Assembly (NCBI GenBank): GCA_963920765.1
Contig: OY987243.1
Location: 30,627,060 to 30,691,059, forward strand
Reading direction: 5' to 3'
From: Ulota crispa
Taxonomy: Eukaryota; Streptophyta; Bryopsida; Orthotrichales; Orthotrichaceae
DNA: 64,000 nucleotides
This document shows, in pieces, positions 12,301 through 24,837 of the stretch. The translations under genes and the position numbers were made by a program. Numbering within the stretch: the first letter of the stretch is position 1; each line of letters begins with the position of its first letter. The notes under the pieces are model-generated. The model saw only the letters and a list, made by a program, of their open reading frames with translations. It made no database searches and had not been told where the DNA came from.

Positions 12301-15300
12301 GCAATGTATCTGAGAGTGGCACCAAGCCGTCAATGGGCGCAGCGGGACCTTCATTGCCCTCGTTACCTCAACGGCCAGCGGTGAGGAAATCCGCAGCAGC
12401 GGCGACAGCACTGGACACCGCTGGAAGGATTACGCAACGTCCTGCGGTCACATCATCAACACAACTCGCAACCACGACGGACGAGAGCGCGAATGGCGAA
12501 TCAGCGGAAGTCAATGAAACTCGGGAGAAGCTCCAGAGCATCCGGGTGAAGTTCTTGAGGCTGGCACACCGCCTGGGTCAATCCCCACAGAACGTTGTTG
12601 TAGCGCAGGTGTTGTACCGGCTGGGCTTGGCGGAGTCGTTGAGAGGCGGCAACGTCCCGAACCGGGCGGGAGCTTTCAGTTTCGACCGCGCCAACGCCCT
12701 GGCGGAGGAGCAGGAGGCAGCCAACCAAGAGGAGGAGCTGGATTTTGCATGCACCATTCTTGTTCTCGGGAAGACTGGCGTTGGGAAGAGCGCCACCATC
12801 AACTCCATCTTTGACGACCGCAAGTCGGTCACTAGTGCCTTCAAACCGTCCACCACCAAAGTGCAGGAAATCGTTGGAACCGTGCACGGCATCAAGGTAT
12901 GCACAAGCAACTGCATATGCAAGTACAGTGGTGCTTGGTTTAACGTCAACCTTTGTAACAGAAACGAGTGGACAAGATCAGTCCCACTCCCCTTTTGCCC
13001 AAAACGTGTATTATGAGCTTGGTTAAGGTCAAGTGCTTGCGTATGATCAGTATGATAATCACCGCTTGCTTTTTGTCAATGCCCATTCTGACTCACAGTT
13101 AGAAAAGGCGTTTGGTTAGTGTACCAGAAACACGGGCCAAAGTTGCAACCACCAGAACTAGGGGAAGTAATATACAAATGGAGTACTTGTTTATGATCAA
13201 TGTTTGGATACGGTTACCATTTTTGTTGACCTTATCCAAGCACCACTGTATGTTGTTTGTTGGGTGTTTTGGCTCTTGCTTTTTTGGGTTTTCTGTGAGC
13301 TCATGTTGTAACATGGAGTGGCTTGTCAGGTGAGGGTGATAGACACGCCCGGACTGCTTCCATCGGTAGCAGATCAACAGCACAACGAGCGTATCATGGG
13401 GCAAGTGAAGAAGCACATCAAAAAGGCGTCGCCAGACATAGTGTTGTACTTTGACCGTCTGGATATGCAGAGCCGGGACTATGGCGACCTGCCGTTGTTG
13501 CGCACCATTACAGACTTGTTCGGAGCGGCCGTGTGGTTCAACGCCATTGTGGTGTTGACGCACGCTTCCTCAGCTCCTCCAGACGGTCCTAATGGAGCTC
13601 CGCTGAGCTACGAGATGTTTGTAGCGCAGAGGTCGCACGTTGTGCAGCAGACCATTCGCCAAGCTGCTGGTGATATGAGGCTGATGAACCCGGTGTCGTT
13701 GGTGGAGAATCACCCTGCTTGTCGCACCAATCGCAATGGCCAGAGGGTGCTCCCCAACGGGCAGATCTGGAAACCGCAGTTGCTGTTGCTTTGCTTTGCC
13801 TCGAAGATCCTGGCCGAGGCCAACTCCCTCTTGAAGCTCCAAGAAACAGCCACTCCTGGACGGCCTTTTGGGCAGCGGTCTCGCGTGCCACCTCTTCCGT
13901 TTTTGCTCTCGTCTTTGCTGCAATCCCGAGCTCAGTTGAAGCTGCCGGATGAACAACTCGGAGAGTCGGACGAGTCTGATGACGAGGAGGAGGAAGATGA
14001 CTCTGATGCTGATGACTATGATGAACTACCCCCTTTCAGGTAATGTATATTAATCCCTTAGGGCATGTTCACACTTGGTGTTAGGAGGGGTATCAGCAAC
14101 ATGAATTTAGTCTAAAGGAGTGTCCAAAGACATCTAATTTTCCTCTGTTACTACCATTCTTAACACCAAGTGTGAACATACCCTTCGTATATTCCCATTC
14201 AGCAGGTTTCTGACTATTTTGTTGGTTCTTTAGTTATTTGTGTCGGGTGTTGTGTTGCTTGTATCGTATTGGCATGTACTTACAGTGCAATTTAATTACA
14301 ATGCTGCAGGCCGTTGTCCAAAGAAGAGTTGGAGGAGCTTGACAACGAGCAAAAACAGGACTATGTGGATGAGATTGCGGATCGGGAGAGATTGTTCCAG
14401 AAGAAGCAGTACCGGGAGGAGATGCGGAGAAGGAAGGAGATGAAGAAGCGCGCTGCACAGATGTCCAAGGAGGAGCTGGCTCAACCTGGTGACGACCCGG
14501 ATGACGAAGCAGGCAAAGCTGCTGCCGTGCCTGTTGCCATGCCTGACATGGCTTTACCTCCGTCCTTTGATTCTGACAACCCCACTCACAGGTGTCGAAT
14601 GCGTCACCACTAACCCAGCGTTTTTGCTAGTTTTTGTAAAATGTGGAGTTCTGTGATATCGTCATTCTCTTGTACTTGAGTGACAATCTTGTTGGCTTTT
14701 CAGCCCCTACATGGTGCATATTTCTTATTGGTATGGTGCATATTTCTTACTGGTTTTTTCTTCATGTATAGGTACCGGTACTTGGAGACGGCCAACCAGT
14801 GGCTGGTGCGTCCGGTGCTGGAGACGCACGGGTGGGACCATGACGCAGGCTACGACGGGTTCAACGTGGAGAAGATGTTCGTGGTGAAGGAAAAGGTGCC
14901 GGCGTCCATATCAGGCCAAGTGACGAAGGACAAGAAGGAAGCGCAGGTGAACTTCGAAGCGGCGGCGTCGCTGAAGCACGGCGAAGGCAAGGTAACACTG
15001 ACAGGGTTCGACATCCAAACCATCGGCAAGGACCTGGCGTACACGCTGCGAGCGGAGACGCGGTTCAACAACTTCAAGCGCAACAAGACCACAGCAGGGC
15101 TGACGTGCACGGTGCTCAACGACACCATCGCCGCGGGGCTGAAGCTGGAGGACCGGATTCTGATCGGGAAGAGGATAAAGATGGTGGTGAACGGCGGCGT
15201 GTTGACAGGCAAGGGCGACAAGGCCTTCGGAGGCAGCTTGGAGGCCACGCTGCGAGGCAAAGAGTATCCTCTGAGCCGCACGCTGTCGACGCTGGGGCTG

Positions 15301-15534
15301 TCCGTCATGGACTGGCACGGCGACCTCGCCATTGGTGGCAACCTGCAGTCGCAGTTCATGGTGGGCAAGACGATGCTGGTGGGCAGGGCTAACCTCAACA
15401 ACCGAGGCTCTGGGCAGCTGTCAGTCCGGGCCAGCAGCTCGGAGCAGCTACAAATGGTTCTCATAGGGATTGTGCCCATTCTCAGGTCTCTGATCAACTG
15501 CCGCTTCGGCTTCGGTGGTCAGTCTTCCCAGTAG
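9307..15534 (+). CDS. TOC159: TOC159-family chloroplast import receptor GTPase (6 exons, 1532 aa)
   Basis: Exons: 9307-9925, 10129-11757, 12301-12896, 13330-14039, 14310-14591, 14772-15534; the phases join into 4599 nt ending in TAG. TOC159 sits in the outer chloroplast envelope with TOC34 and TOC75 and binds transit peptides. Residues 1 to ~890 form the acidic A-domain, very rich in Glu/Asp/Ser. The G-domain follows, with P-loop GKTGVGKS (906-913), DTPG (953-956) and VLTH (1023-1026). An acidic stretch (SDDEEEEDDSDADD) leads into the M-domain, which begins near PLSKEELEELDNEQ and runs to the C-terminus. The length is similar to Arabidopsis TOC159. The A-domain has internal repeats of an ELKKLS-type motif (see findings). 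Exons 4 and 6 are high in GC against AT-rich introns. Which TOC159 paralogue class this is (159/132/120 or a moss-type form) cannot be settled without a tree. Confidence 0.95.
14060..14184. mobile_element. Foldback MITE in TOC159 intron 4
   Basis: AGGGCATGTTCACACTTGG at the left end is complementary to the right end, which reads CCAAGTGTGAACATACCCT. The 125-bp unit lies entirely inside the intron between exons 4 and 5. GTATATT occurs just outside both ends, but the exact target duplication is unclear. Confidence 0.65.
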
Positions 15535-17096
15535 GTGCTCAGCTATACCATGCGTGCATTTTCTGGATTTTCTGCAAATTTTTGTAGAGATTGTTTCGGG
15601 GCAGAGCAGAGGTGGTTGCACGCCTGGGTTTGGAGGATTGTGTGCACGTGTTAGTAGCCATAGCATTTTGTCTTGTGAGGTCTGTAGCTGCTGCTGCAAG
15701 TGGGGGAGAGTAGTGAGGATTGTGCCTTCTGTAGTAAGGAGTGTGGGGTTTTCTTTTCGTTTCTCTGCACTCTGGCTGTGCTCTGTATTGTAGTAGAATT
15801 GGAAAGAGATTGGAGCACGGAAAGAGAGCGAGCCAGCCAGCGGATGGGCGTGGGGGATCTTTTAGCGAGTCTGGGTGACAGCAGAGTAAAATCTGTTTCC
15901 GCCGAAATAGAGCATCTTTTAATATAGCAATTGGAGGATTTTTAATCTGTTGTAGACATATTGATTCTACAAAGATGGTGCCTGCGGGTTTTGAGAACTT
16001 GGGTTTCTACCATGCAGAATATCTTTGAGTTTTCATGAGATTATCTCTGAGCTGGTAATAGCAAAGCTCTCACTTTGATCATATCATATTGCTGTCATAT
16101 TGCTCTTGTATACTTTTTGGATTTCCAGCACCTATGGAGTTATTTGGTAAATCAGGAGGCATACAAGTGTGTTGAAATTTGGTGCAAACAAACTATGAAC
16201 GTTTGCGTAAAGACGTGCTCTAAGCTGTTAAATTTTCTGGAAAGAATTGGTTTTTTTTTGTTTCGTTTAGGTGACTAGCATGCTTAGGTTGAGAATGTGT
16301 GAGGTCTTACAGGACGTTGACATTGTAGGCTAGGATGGAAGCGTAATTTCACAGGCTCGCAGTTTCTCTTTAGTGGATTCCATGTAAGAGCGACATCCTC
16401 GCAAAATTGACATCATGGTTCATTTGGGAATGTCACTTACATATGTCGTTTGCCAGATTGTTGTTTGCCAAGTCGTACCAACATATTTGTTTCAAACATT
16501 CAAACTTTTTATAGGAATTCAGAAAGCACGTTCCAACCCAATAGAAGTTGGATTGGCTGAAGGACAGTAAAAATTGGCTTTTAACTGATTTGGTAATCTT
16601 GTGCTTTGTGCTAAGTTTTGAATCATCTATTTTAAATATTGTTGTTTTCACTCTATGTATAATTGCCACATTGCCTCAAATACAATATAAAAATTTGTGG
16701 AAACACAAGATTTTTATGTTTACCTTAACTTTCTCTCTTTGTACACATGGTCAAGTGAGACTTCTCCCAATTATTCCAGCAACATCTACATATAATTTCA
16801 ACAACCCAAAAAATGTACTTACCTAAGTTGGTGCTATAAAGAAATGGATGCTAAAAAGCAACAAGAACTTGAAGATGAGATTAAACCCTAACTTAATTCA
16901 AAAATGTAACAAAACATTGGATTTATTGATTTGTAAAAATGAGTCGAGGCAAAAAAATAGCTAGTTGTACAAAACAAAGACCTTGTACGAAACCCAATGA
17001 ATTGATAGATTCTCATTACATGGTGGCTTTCTATTGAAAATATCTTGATTTTGCGTAAGGATTCAAGAAACAAATACACCCTTTGAGACTCATTGC
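15535..17096. other. TOC159 3' region and gene-free AT-rich DNA
   Basis: The first few hundred bases are the likely 3' UTR of TOC159. The rest contains no recognisable gene, RNA or complete element. Confidence 0.5.
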
Positions 17097-17337
17097 TTAG
17101 CCCTTAAAGGACCGAGCTACTATAATACAAGTATGTACGCTGTTGTATAATTGGCATTTGCTACCAACAAAAAATTTTAATTTGGGATCTTAACTACCTC
17201 ACTAGAACAACATTGATCTATATTCTAACTTCTTTGTTGATCTCAAATGTAAAAAAGGTGTGGATGCACTCCAAACACAAGAAAAATACCCTGTATTGTA
17301 CTAGTTGTAAAGGGCTACTTGGTCGTTCAAGGGTTAA
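17097..17337 (+). mobile_element. TTAA-type MITE, copy 2 of the 230-bp family
   Basis: Begins TTAGCCCTTAAAGGACC and ends GAACGACC-like sequence plus GGGTTAA on the complementary strand. It aligns with 57264-57496 in the same orientation and with 115-345 in inverse orientation. Non-coding. Confidence 0.7.
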
Positions 17338-18348
17338 AACAAGCTTAAAATAAGCTTAAAATAAATTTTTGATGAGCAAAACAATCTAGTCTTTTTTTGT
17401 TTTTTGGTGAGTTTTTCTAGATTTTTTCTTTATTGTCTTGTAAGTGAAGTTTGAAAGGCATAATTCACATGTTGAAGCCAATTTTGAGAAGATAGAAAAT
17501 AGATATTATTGCTTTTTCAATGAAAAGTTAAAAGTACAAAAGAGGTTGTAAAATCTTTTAGTTTCTCACAAATGCACAATGAAATGATAAAGAAGACATA
17601 TATTAGTAGCTTAAAATTGTCAAAACAAAATTGCAAATATTTCAAATTTATGTCAAAATAATCACATGCCAATTGGTCATTATTGGAAGGCTAAAAATGG
17701 CAAGTAACAAAAGTTTTCACAATGAATAGGAAAGTAGAATATTGTGAGAGCATAATATAAAACGTATTGAGTGATGTTACATTGAGAACTTGTGAGAAGA
17801 TGTCAAAGCCTTGTTGTCACAAAGGAACGCGTGAAACACTATGTTTTGCTGCAACTTAAAAAGATTAGATAGTAAAGAATGGAAAGAAGATAGTATAGAG
17901 TTATTAGACAAAGATAAATTATTTTTATATTAGCAAGGGGACTTGGTGTTGGGTCAATGACAATGATAACCTCCCAACTTGTGCTGTGAAGTATGTAATG
18001 ATGCTAACGGGAGTTGCTTAAAGTGATGATTAAAAGTGATTTGCAAAAAGAATATGGATACATAAATGCCAGGGGCTATAATATATTTTTATATGAATAT
18101 TAATATAGACGTGTAGATATATTGCAATATGTCAATTTGGAAAAGACCATTTTTCAACATGATAATGTTTTTACACATAAACTAAAAATATGTTCAAAAT
18201 GATTTCTGGGACAATCATTTACCATTCTAGAATGGCTAAATTAGTCTTAGGACCTCACAAAATTGTAAATAAGCAAAAGAATTGTACAGACAAATTTCTT
18301 AGTACTTTGAAAATGCCACCTCAAAATTAGTCCACCTCAAATTTTTGT
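17338..18348. other. Gene-free AT-rich stretch
   Basis: No gene, RNA or complete mobile element is recognised. Confidence 0.5.
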
Positions 18349-19004
18349 ACAGGTAGTTTACCCTATTATCATTGGGCTTAGACAAAAAAATTAATAAAAA
18401 AATAGTTATAATATATCAAATGACATGGTTATGGTCTCATCTGAAAGATAATCAAGTCAAGGTTTTGTATCAAGTTCCAAATACCTAAACGAGTGGAGTA
18501 TGAGTTAGTTATTAAGGTTTCAATGAGGTAAGGTCAAGGTTCAACTCAAATTTGATATTATCATATTATCACTTCCTTACCACTTCTTTACCACTTCCTT
18601 ATCACTTCTTTAGAGATTTTCATTGTCATACATGATAATATTTTGTCATTTTCATCTTTGAACTTCTTCTTCCTTTCCTTGACCTCTATGGTCATCCGTA
18701 AGTGTAACTTAGTTGACAATTTTCATTTATTTTGATATTTTGCAACTGACATTGCTTTAGGTAAGGCACGGGGGCAATAAATTGTATATCTAACTAAGGT
18801 CTTCATAGCTAATACACTATATCTTTTGCAAATTTTGGTCAAATGGAACAAAAATTTCACGATTGGTAAAGGACTTAAAGGCCTTTCTTGCAACATTTGT
18901 AAATTTGGATTTGAAACTAAACTCTAAAAGATATGAATTTTTGAAGATGAAAAAGTGATAATAGGAGCGCCTGGAGCGGAGTGATAATAGGGTAAACTAC
19001 CTGT
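18349..19004. mobile_element. hAT-like non-autonomous element
   Basis: Terminal inverted repeats of about 23 bp: ACAGGTAGTTTACCCTATTA at the left and the complement at the right. Taking CAGG as the end, the 8-bp flanks are TTTTTGTA and TATATGTA, a target duplication with two mismatches. This fits hAT elements. The interior has a 4 x 11-bp tandem repeat (CACTTCYTTAY) at 18570-18613 and no transposase. Confidence 0.6.
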
Positions 19005-19589
19005 ATATGTATATTCTATTGGATTCTCACTTCCAGATTTCTTGAGGTTATGACCATTTGATTTGTGTTCAAAATTTTGTATTTTGATCATTCGTACTCA
19101 TAGCATAGCATTGTCAATTCGCTAAGACAATTACTCTCGTAGACTCATTTGTTGAAATCACTGTACAGTATGTCAAGCAAGTGACGAAGAGACCGCAGTC
19201 GCTCGTGAAGCTATCCATGAGACCCGAGAGCTTGACCACCAGCTCTTATTTAGCTCGGTTGCAATAATCTTGTATAGACTTCTGATGAGCACACCTGAAC
19301 CTTTATCCAAATCATCATTCTCACTGAGTTCCAGCTCATTGTCGTTGGACTTTGCTACTGAAGCAATCAATGTGTATTAACATATCACATGCCATGCATC
19401 GATACACCGACTTGGCTTCGTCAACCTGGGCATGGCCGAGAGCACATTTCTCAGACACTAGTGCTCGATAATCTAGCTAAGTATGATGACGAGGATTCAA
19501 TCGACAAAGTGGCATAGGTGGAAGGATCGAGAGCAACGGATGCAGATCAAAGTCACAGTTTTGCTTGATGCACATACACTGGTAGGTAG
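19005..19589. other. Gene-free stretch between two elements
   Basis: Short open frames only, with no family resemblance. I see nothing assignable. Confidence 0.4.
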
Positions 19590-19868
19590 CCATATTAGGT
19601 AAATTGGGAAAAACGGAGGGACCCTTTTTGTACTCCACCTTAATCTACATACAGTAAATGTAGGCCTCTTGGAGACAATCACTGAGACTTCACTATTGTA
19701 CCAGAAAGTGCACGCTTGTTTTTTTATAATATGCTAAATTGTACATAATGACAAAAATAGTGAAAGTCCCAGAATATTGTTTTTTTATAATATGCTAAAT
19801 TGTACATAATGACAAAAATAGTGAAAGTCCCAGAATGTACTGTTTATCCCAATTTACCTAACATGGTG
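19590..19868. mobile_element. TIR element with CCATRTTAGGTAAATTGGG ends
   Basis: Left end CCATATTAGGTAAATTGGG and right end the complement of CCATGTTAGGTAAATTGGG. The interior carries a direct duplication of ~63 bp (roughly 19720-19840, ATAATATGCTAAATTGTACA twice). A related element in inverted orientation lies at 35266-35535. No transposase. Confidence 0.65.
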
Positions 19869-20690
19869 TTCTCACTGGATTTGAACAGAGGAATTGCCAA
19901 TCGCAGAATTTTGCACCAGCTTGAGCATGTGAGGATGCTGATTCATACTTCTACGACTTGCTGCAAATCGTATATAAAATATGCAGATGTCTTCCTCCTC
20001 AACTATGTGGTCTCTTCGCAGCGGATACCTGTTAAAGAACACCTGTACAACATAATAACATTTCAGCCTATTTCTGTAGCGGTACTAAGCAGAAGAGCTC
20101 ATGATATGACTCATAATTAGTTCTCAACTTACAGAAATTGGTTCCTCAAGTACTTACTGGAACATTGACTAATGAAAACCAGATAGGTACTAAACAGGAT
20201 TGAGCTACTTTGCTGTATTTTCCATGACTAGGCTCTAGGTTTAAGTGAAAAAATTAACCAGGCTCTACATTGGCACGGGACTTCTCAAATGACACGGGAC
20301 AAGAATTTTCGGGCACTTGCGGAGCGGTTTTTGAAAGACCATTTCAATGATTAGCGCGCATGTGTGTACAAAACCCACTACGGTATCCAGTTGAAAAATA
20401 GAAGGAGACCTGAGAGAGACATCTCAATTTCGGATGTAATACACTGGATAATCCCATCTTTAAAGCACCATTGTTTAAGTAATTCGAATATACTCCGTAC
20501 TTGAAATCAATGCAATATACATTTGCTGCAGGACTTTGCCGGTGTACTGGTGTTACCTGTGGTCCCTAACGTGCACATGTTTACAACGAAATAAACGAAA
20601 GATTTCGACATAATTAAAAAATGACACTCTTCAAACAAGTTGAAGGTTTTCATCTGCGCTCGTCACTGACGGAAGTGACGAACTTAGATG
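19869..20690. other. Gene-free stretch
   Basis: No coding region, RNA gene or complete repeat is recognised between the two elements. Confidence 0.4.
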
Positions 20691-20699
20691 ATATTACTT

Positions 20700-21126
20700 G
20701 GGGAAATTACAAATAGGGGCATGAAAATGTAAAATATTACATATAGGGGCGCAGTTTCAAAATAATTACAAATAGGGGCACAATTTCAAAAAAAATTGTA
20801 AATTTTTGTAATTTTTTTTGGTTTGGACATTGGTTGATTTAGACACATCACATTAAATGTTAGCTAATTTCTAAAAATTTAAAAGTCTCTCCAAATCAAG
20901 TCTAAATAAAGAAATTTTAGTAAAGGGGATGGTGATTTTTGGAAACTTTTAAACTTTTTGGAAGTTAACTAACATTTAATGTGATGTATTTAAATCACCA
21001 ATGTCCAAACCAAATTTTTTGTACAGAAAATCACAATTTTTTTTGAAATTGTGCCCCTATTTGTAATGAAACTGCGCCCCTATCTGTAATATTTTACGTT
21101 TTCATGCCCCTATTTGTAATTTCCCC
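20700..21126. mobile_element. Foldback MITE with 9-bp target duplication (Mutator-like)
   Basis: GGGGAAATTACAAATAGGGG at the left matches the complement of the right end; the inverted arms extend well over 100 bp. ATATTACTT occurs directly on both sides (20691-20699 and 21127-21135), a perfect 9-bp target duplication. That length is typical of Mutator-superfamily insertion. A shorter relative is at 37608-37838. Confidence 0.85.
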
Positions 21127-21135
21127 ATATTACTT

Positions 21136-22102
21136 CCATATCTTGACAAGTCTCTCTATTATCAAGAAGTTTGAATTTAGATTAAAAAAAGGCAGAAATA
21201 CCTGAACTGCATTTCTTTGCTGATTAGCTTGCGAATGGTTCGTGAGGTTAAAAGGGGTTTAACTCTGCTGCACGTGATCCTAGATGTTTCCCAGTTCGGC
21301 CCACTTGAACTCTGCTGCACTTGACCTGAATTATGGATAGTCTGGCCTTGAAGGAGAGAAGTCCTCAGGTTTCATCTTCAAGAGCCAGAATGACTTCGCT
21401 CTGACAGCCTTGCTTTTGGAGCCTTGGCCAGAATCACACCCTCGCTAATCGCCATCTTCTTTCCCTTTCAGGTTGCCTCGTCTTCTTCTTCCACATATCT
21501 TCGAAGAACAACTCCCGGCATGCATCGAAGCCGAAGTCGACAATCGGTAATAGCAATTAAATAATAGTAACGCATTGAATCAGATGTTATTCTAATACCT
21601 CGCTAAATAGCCACAAGTTTACAAAGCTAGGCAAAACCTGGAACCTACCGGAGCAACTTCTGGAAAGAATCGTTACTGAAAAATATTACTACTAGAAAAC
21701 TGACGGAACTAATTTCTGAAATATATGCATCTAACGTATTTCGTTTGACCAATTCTAACTGAACGGAAATTTATCATAATTTAACGCGTACCTAAGTTAT
21801 GGACATTTCACCTAATATGGACCTATTGTTTAGGTGTCACACCATGTATCAGTTTGGACAGGTGAGAAGCCTATTCAACCGGTCAACATAGTTGCTACGT
21901 TCGGTACCCAGTCACAGCCTTCTGAGAATCACCCACTTGGATTACCTCCAAAACCTCATGATTTGCCAAGCTCCAGGCCAGAGGTATTTCACTTCAGTCA
22001 GTAAAGAGTCCGCCGGTCATAGGTGTTGTTCCTAGATGCCATAGACGGTGTACATAGCTTCTGCCATATCGTACGTAAAGTTGTAAATTTATATGATATA
22101 CT
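21136..22102. other. Spacer downstream of the SKIP24-like gene
   Basis: No coding region was recognised. It presumably includes the 3' UTR of the F-box gene, which runs on the minus strand and ends at 22103. Confidence 0.4.
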
Positions 22103-24274
22103 CTATGCAGACTGGGGAATTTGCGAAATTGACGAGGAAATATCACGTTTCCTCTTTAGTGCAGCTTTGCGGTCTGCTCTCTCATCAGCAATGGAACTAT
22201 CATGGAGCTGGCGAGAAGGATTGAATGTCAAGGCTTCCAATTCCCTCTTATATTTCTCAACCGCACGTCTCTTCGCTTGCTGTCAAGACATTTGCTTTCA
22301 TGAGTACAACGCAATTCTCTGAGCAGCATAATCTCACTTTCAGGTTATTTAAGACGCAAGAAACCAAAGAGACGATTGACAAGCCAAAAGCAGATGTTAT
22401 CCAACTCAATGAAAAACCCGAAAGGCACAGGATTGAATGGACATCTGACATTTGATACGTGCCACATGACAACCAGCATAAGACTTTGTTGTTTAACTGT
22501 GATTTACCAGGCTTTTCTCAAATTGTTGGACCCGCTCGCGACAAACATTGATTTCCATCTGCAAGGATCTTTGGCGGGCACCTACGTTAACACTCTCCTG
22601 CTGCAAAACCTCGTGGTGTCGAGAACGAACTGCTTCTGGTTGCCAGATCTGTAATGCTATTGACGAACGGCTGAAATAAAGCAAAAAAATTCAAAATATT
22701 TCTTCAAAGCACGTCCAACTAGGTCATGCTCAGGCATTGAGCTGAAGTATGCAAGAAATTTTCAAAACTTTGCAACCCTAAACTAAGTGACAGTAGAAGA
22801 CAGACTTCTACATGGAAATGCTCATGAGAATTGAGAACAAGGATTAAGGCTACAAAGGAGATGAACGCACCATGCTAACTCAAAACGTTTCAGCTCCGCA
22901 ACAGACGCCGCGAGCTTGTTGCGTTCTGCTTCGATGCCTGATTGATATTGTTGAGCTTCCATCTGCAACACTGCTACCTGACTTTCTACCCTTAGCACAC
23001 GCCGCCTGTGTGCTGCCATTTTGGCTGCCCTTACTTTCTCAAACCTGCTTAAAAAAAACAGAGTAAGTTCTCTATATAAGTGCATAAAAACATGTATAAC
23101 AAGTGCATAAAAACATGTATAGCAAGTGCATTCCCTAAATATCATATGCTATAAAACCGACAACGAACAACCAGAATCTTAATCCCACACACACCTCAAC
23201 GCAGGCCTGAAAAGAGTCTTTACTGGTAATGCATAAACATAAAGGTACAGAGCTTTGGTTAAAACAATTCATCAACCGCGTAAATAAAAATTTATCTTTT
23301 ATCCAAACGTCGAGAAAACATTGCATCTCTGCACGGTGAGGACGGCAAAACTGAACCCTAAATAGAATTTCCTAAACCCTAAACCATCCCACGCACTTCT
23401 GGAAATCAAGGAAGAGCCAATGCCAGAAACCTAAACTGAACAATACATTCATAAACCAGAAAATCACGTAAAACATTTCCTTCGACACTTTTATTTTGCG
23501 CAGAATTCTTGTGTACAATTTTGCTGCTGGAAAAACCGAAATTATTTTCAGTCTCACAGTTTTTCAATTACGTTTTCATTGCCTTACACTGCGCAATTCG
23601 CTATTACATATCTAAAAAATCCGTTTCTAAGCCATAAGTATACATACAAAATTTGAGACCGCGCTTATGAAACATTCAAATTGTGACTGATCATTGAACC
23701 AGATAGAATATTTCTTTGTCCCTTGCTTTATATTTCAAATGAACACAACGCAATATATCACTACAAGAAAACCATGGTTGAATCTACAAGAAGTTGACAA
23801 AGATTGTAACCTGATTTACAAAAAATTGACAAAGATTGTGACCTAATCTACAAAAAGTTAACAAAGATTGTGACATAATCTACAATATACTCTCCTTGTT
23901 TTGTAAATTCAACCATGGTTTTCTTGTAGTATACAGAGAAAAAAAAAACCTAATCAAGGCATGTCACTTAACCGTATAAATATCACCAAAAGCATCACAT
24001 TATCAAAGATCCAGAAGCGAAAAAACAACCTGATTCTGTACAAATCCCTAAAACTCTTGATATCGTTCTCTTTTCGTGGCTTCAAAACAGAGTTTCCGCC
24101 GAGCTCCGCTTGGTCACGTTCCCACAGAGGTCGCCAAATGCACTCCAAAGAAGAAATTCGTCTAATGCGATGACACACGAATGCTAAAGAGCATATGTCT
24201 CGATAATCCAGCACCTCATTCTCGACTCCCACCCCTAAAATCTTTGTCCACAGCTCGTCCGGTAAACACCCCAT
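22103..24274 (-). CDS. SKIP24: F-box protein SKIP24-like (4 exons, 252 aa)
   Basis: Exons in coding order: 24274-24030, 23044-22871, 22670-22508, 22279-22103; GT-AG borders and phases give 759 nt. The N-terminal F-box (LPDELWTKILGVGV... to about residue 45) would bind the SKP1 subunit of an SCF ubiquitin ligase. From residue 82 a basic/coiled-coil region follows (RFEKVRAAKMAAHRRRVLR), then SSIALQIWQPEAVRSR and a heptad-like QQFEKSL/EKYKRELEAL segment. This order and the IWQPE motif match plant SKIP24. The C-terminus has a basic KRKR cluster that could act in nuclear targeting. The gene was reassembled from separate exons, three of which are small. Intron 1 is nearly 1 kb and hosts a CACTA-type MITE. 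The target of this F-box protein is not known from sequence. Confidence 0.85.
23759..23931. mobile_element. CACTA-type MITE in SKIP24 intron 1
   Basis: Starts CACTACAAGAAAACCATGG and ends with the complement CCATGGTTTTCTTGTAGTA, the hallmark terminus of CACTA elements (last base altered). Flanking triplets are TAT and TAC, a possible degraded 3-bp duplication. The 173-bp unit is almost filled by three tandem copies of a ~32-bp repeat containing ACAAAGATTGT. Confidence 0.75.
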
Positions 24275-24649
24275 CCGTGCAGAATTTTATATTACTACGT
24301 GCGCCAAAAAAATTCTACACATAAATTCTATACAGAGATTTTGGATTCGGAGAGTTTTTGATGGCAGAATTTGTGAATTTGATCTGCAGAGCCGCGCGTC
24401 ACCGCTTTGAGTGTCCTCTGAAGCTTTCAAGGTGGCAGAGAGACATAGATGGTGACAATTCTATGCAGAACTGTCATCATCTCCAGAATTGCAAAAGGAC
24501 TTCGAGAACAAGGTTGACCATGAAATAGTTGGTTCTTTCGTGTTTTTGGTTTTCCTTTTTCTTTTACTAATAAGTGCCATAGATTGACGTTGGTTGAGAG
24601 CCTCTTGAGAAATGTCATGGAAAATTGATTGTAAACTAGAAACAAGTAG

Positions 24650-24808
24650 AAAATTGCATTAGAATTCATTAAAAAATGTAAGGTAGTTTATGTTGAATTT
24701 TTGTGTTTCCAATTCATAGTTTTGTTGGATAACACAAAAAGTTTCTTTGGAAACATGGAACTCAACATAAACTACCTTATATTTTTAATGAATTCTAACG
24801 CAAATTTT
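24650..24808. repeat. Inverted repeat hairpin
   Basis: Two ~48-bp arms (24650-24697 and 24760-24808) share GTTAGAATTCATTAAAAA-type sequence and AAGGTAGTTTATGTTGA in inverse orientation around a ~60-nt loop. Confidence 0.75.
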
Positions 24809-24837
24809 ATTTTTTTAAATAAACAATTTAAGTTTGT

